15,567 bases of DNA, taken from the NCBI GenBank assembly GCA_900769285.1, contig CAAGGB010000130.1:1-15567 (forward strand), read 5' to 3'. This DNA is from Victivallales bacterium. Its GTDB lineage: Bacteria; Verrucomicrobiota; Lentisphaeria; Oligosphaerales; Oligosphaeraceae. The position numbers and the translations under genes are program-made. Shown here one piece after another: positions 14,739 to 15,567 of this stretch (positions are counted from its first letter, which is position 1; the number at the start of each line of letters is the position of its first letter). Below the pieces are notes generated by a model. That model saw nothing but the letters and a program-made list of their open reading frames with translations. It was not told where the DNA came from and ran no database searches.

Positions 14739-15383
14739 ATGGAACAGACAGGAAGGTCAGAGAGCGAACGGATACGCGACGGCTACGGACGGCTGCGCGA
14801 GCAGTATGGCGCACAGGCCTGGTGGCCCTGCCGCAGCGGCCTGCGCTGGGAAATCGTGGCGGGCGCCGTCCTGACGCAGAACTGCGCCTGGCAGAACGTG
14901 GAGCGCGCCCTGGAGCGCCTCACGGCGGCCGACGCCCTCGCCCCCGAGGCCATGCTCGCGCTGGAGCCCCCGACGCTCCAGGAGCTCATCCGACCCGCCG
15001 ACTTCATGCGCCAGAAGGCCGCCTACCTGAAGGCCGTGGCCGCGTTCGTCCTGGAGCACGACGACGCGCTGGCAGCCGCACCGCCGACGGCGGCGCGCAT
15101 CTGGCGCGACCGCCTGCTGGCCGTCCGCGGCGTCGGACGCGAGACTGCCGACGACATCCTCCTGTACGCCTATGGCCTGCCGGTCTTCATCATCGACGCC
15201 TACACGCGCCGTTTCTGCGCCGCCGAGCTGTCCGTGGACGGCACCCTCCCCTACGACCGTCTGCAGACGCTGTTCGAGACGTCGCTCCCCCGCGACGTCG
15301 AGGTCTATCAGCAGTATCATGCCCTCATCGTGGAATGGGGCAAGGCGCACCGCAGCCAGCGTCCCAGCAGCAAGGGCGAGTGA
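14739..15383 (+). CDS. Endonuclease III-related DNA glycosylase, MagIII-like, without iron-sulfur cluster
   Basis: A 214-residue HhH-GPD base-excision-repair glycosylase. LTQNCAWQNVERAL (45-58) is the N-terminal core helix. The helix-hairpin-helix is LLAVRGVGRETADDILLYA (126-144), and the catalytic Asp is D153 in VFIIDAYTRR. Endonuclease III has Lys in the hairpin (GVGRKTA); here it is Glu (GVGRETA), as expected for monofunctional glycosylases of the MagIII group (3-methyladenine DNA glycosylase of Helicobacter), so no lyase activity is expected. The C-terminal four-cysteine iron-sulfur loop of EndoIII/MutY is missing: the protein ends in EWGKAHRSQRPSSKGE with no cysteines. AGAGGG lies 8 bp before the ATG. 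Codon use is less CTC-biased (more CTG, GTG) than in the genes before it. Confidence 0.82.
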   Translation: MEQTGRSESERIRDGYGRLREQYGAQAWWPCRSGLRWEIVAGAVLTQNCAWQNVERALERLTAADALAPEAMLALEPPTLQELIRPADFMRQKAAYLKAVAAFVLEHDDALAAAPPTAARIWRDRLLAVRGVGRETADDILLYAYGLPVFIIDAYTRRFCAAELSVDGTLPYDRLQTLFETSLPRDVEVYQQYHALIVEWGKAHRSQRPSSKGE

Positions 15384-15398
15384 CTCGACCCAAGCGAC

Positions 15399-15422
15399 AA
15401 AAAACGCGCCGCGACAGCGGCG
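15399..15422 (-). terminator. Candidate minus-strand terminator facing the glycosylase gene
   Basis: CGCCGC (15407-15412), loop GACA, GCGGCG (15417-15422). On the minus strand this hairpin is followed by CG and six T (complement of the A-run 15399-15404). It could end a leftward transcript entering from beyond the right edge. The same hairpin also reads as a diverged repeat unit (next entries), so either role or both is possible. Confidence 0.45.
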
Positions 15423-15430
15423 ACTGTCCC
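15405..15430. repeat. Diverged partial copy of the 76-bp repeat (hairpin B and linker only)
   Basis: The hairpin at 15407-15422 lies exactly 76 bp before the equivalent hairpin of the first full unit (15483-15498), and both are followed by an 8-nt linker (actgtccc versus gatgtacc) and GAC. The two stems differ at two base pairs with both partners changed in each. Sequence further left falls in the coding region and does not match. Confidence 0.5.
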
Positions 15431-15506
15431 GACGCCGCCCTCGCCGTCAGGCGAAAACACCGTCCGCTGGGCTGGAAGTTCTCCGCGCGGAAGCGCGGGA
15501 TGTACC
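15431..15506. repeat. 76-bp tandem repeat, unit 1
   Basis: First full unit of a head-to-tail repeat with a 76-bp period. Hairpin A: GACG (15431-15434) with CGTC (15461-15464) enclosing TCGCC (15441-15445), loop GTCA, GGCGA (15450-15454). Hairpin B: CCGCGC (15483-15488), GNRA-type loop GGAA, GCGCGG (15493-15498). The period is not a multiple of three, and no gene-like frame runs through it, so it is noncoding. Confidence 0.9.
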
Positions 15507-15567
15507 GACGGCGTCCTCGTCGTCGGGCGAAAACACCGTCCGCTGGGCTGGAAGTTCTCCGCGCGGA
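15507..15567. repeat. 76-bp tandem repeat, unit 2, cut by the window edge
   Basis: The 61 bases present match unit 1 at 57 positions. All four differences lie in the first 20 bases; the remaining 41 bases are identical. Hairpin A gains a base pair (GACGG/CCGTC), and its inner stem keeps pairing through a G-U (TCGTC/GGCGA). The array may continue to the right. Confidence 0.9.

Noticed and set aside
15431..15567. CRISPR array
   Set aside because: The 76-bp units are nearly identical throughout, with no constant repeat alternating with variable spacers, and no cas genes are seen.

Overview
The window is very GC-rich by eye, and every convincing gene lies on the + strand. Codons end overwhelmingly in C (CTC, ATC, TTC, GCC, GAC), so the coding strand is much richer in C than in G. 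A lipobox PstS, a TolB-like periplasmic propeller and Sec-type leaders point to a Gram-negative bacterium. The sigma70-like promoters (TTGAC/TTGAA with TATAAT/TATATT), several start codons without a Shine-Dalgarno sequence, and an Agl23-type membrane protein would fit a PVC-group lineage (Kiritimatiellota/Lentisphaerota/Planctomycetota). That placement is inference only; no rRNA or marker-gene search was possible.

Layout. 3-926: 3' part of an Agl23-like (TIGR03663-type) multi-pass membrane protein. 1089-3928: high-affinity phosphate uptake genes pstS-pstC-pstA, without the ATPase gene pstB or phoU next to them. 3956-6907: a strong promoter drives an ADP-ribosylglycohydrolase-family protein with a beta-rich C-terminal half, which overlaps (TGATG) a J-domain protein; a clear intrinsic terminator follows at 6965-6986. 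7020-7970: a YprB-type RNase H-like 3'-5' exonuclease. 8056-9063: an MscS-family mechanosensitive channel. 9090-12488: a promoter, a long 5' hairpin, a tolB-like gene and a fumarate reductase/L-aspartate oxidase-like flavoprotein, closed by a terminator at 12512-12555. 12569-14595: typA/bipA with its own promoter and a highly structured 3' region ending in a textbook terminator. 14676-15383: a promoter and a MagIII/endonuclease III-like DNA glycosylase.

15384-15567 is noncoding. It holds a tandem 76-bp repeat that runs off the right edge. Each unit can fold into two hairpins, and a diverged partial unit keeps one hairpin through two compensatory base-pair changes. This is the most unusual element in the window and I do not recognise it.

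Most genes are conserved housekeeping or transport functions. The less ordinary points are the repeat array, the ADP-ribosylglycohydrolase/J-domain pair with an inverted repeat around its promoter, repeated heptamers upstream of pstS, two genes with terminator-like hairpins just after their presumed transcription starts, and a marked codon-context bias.
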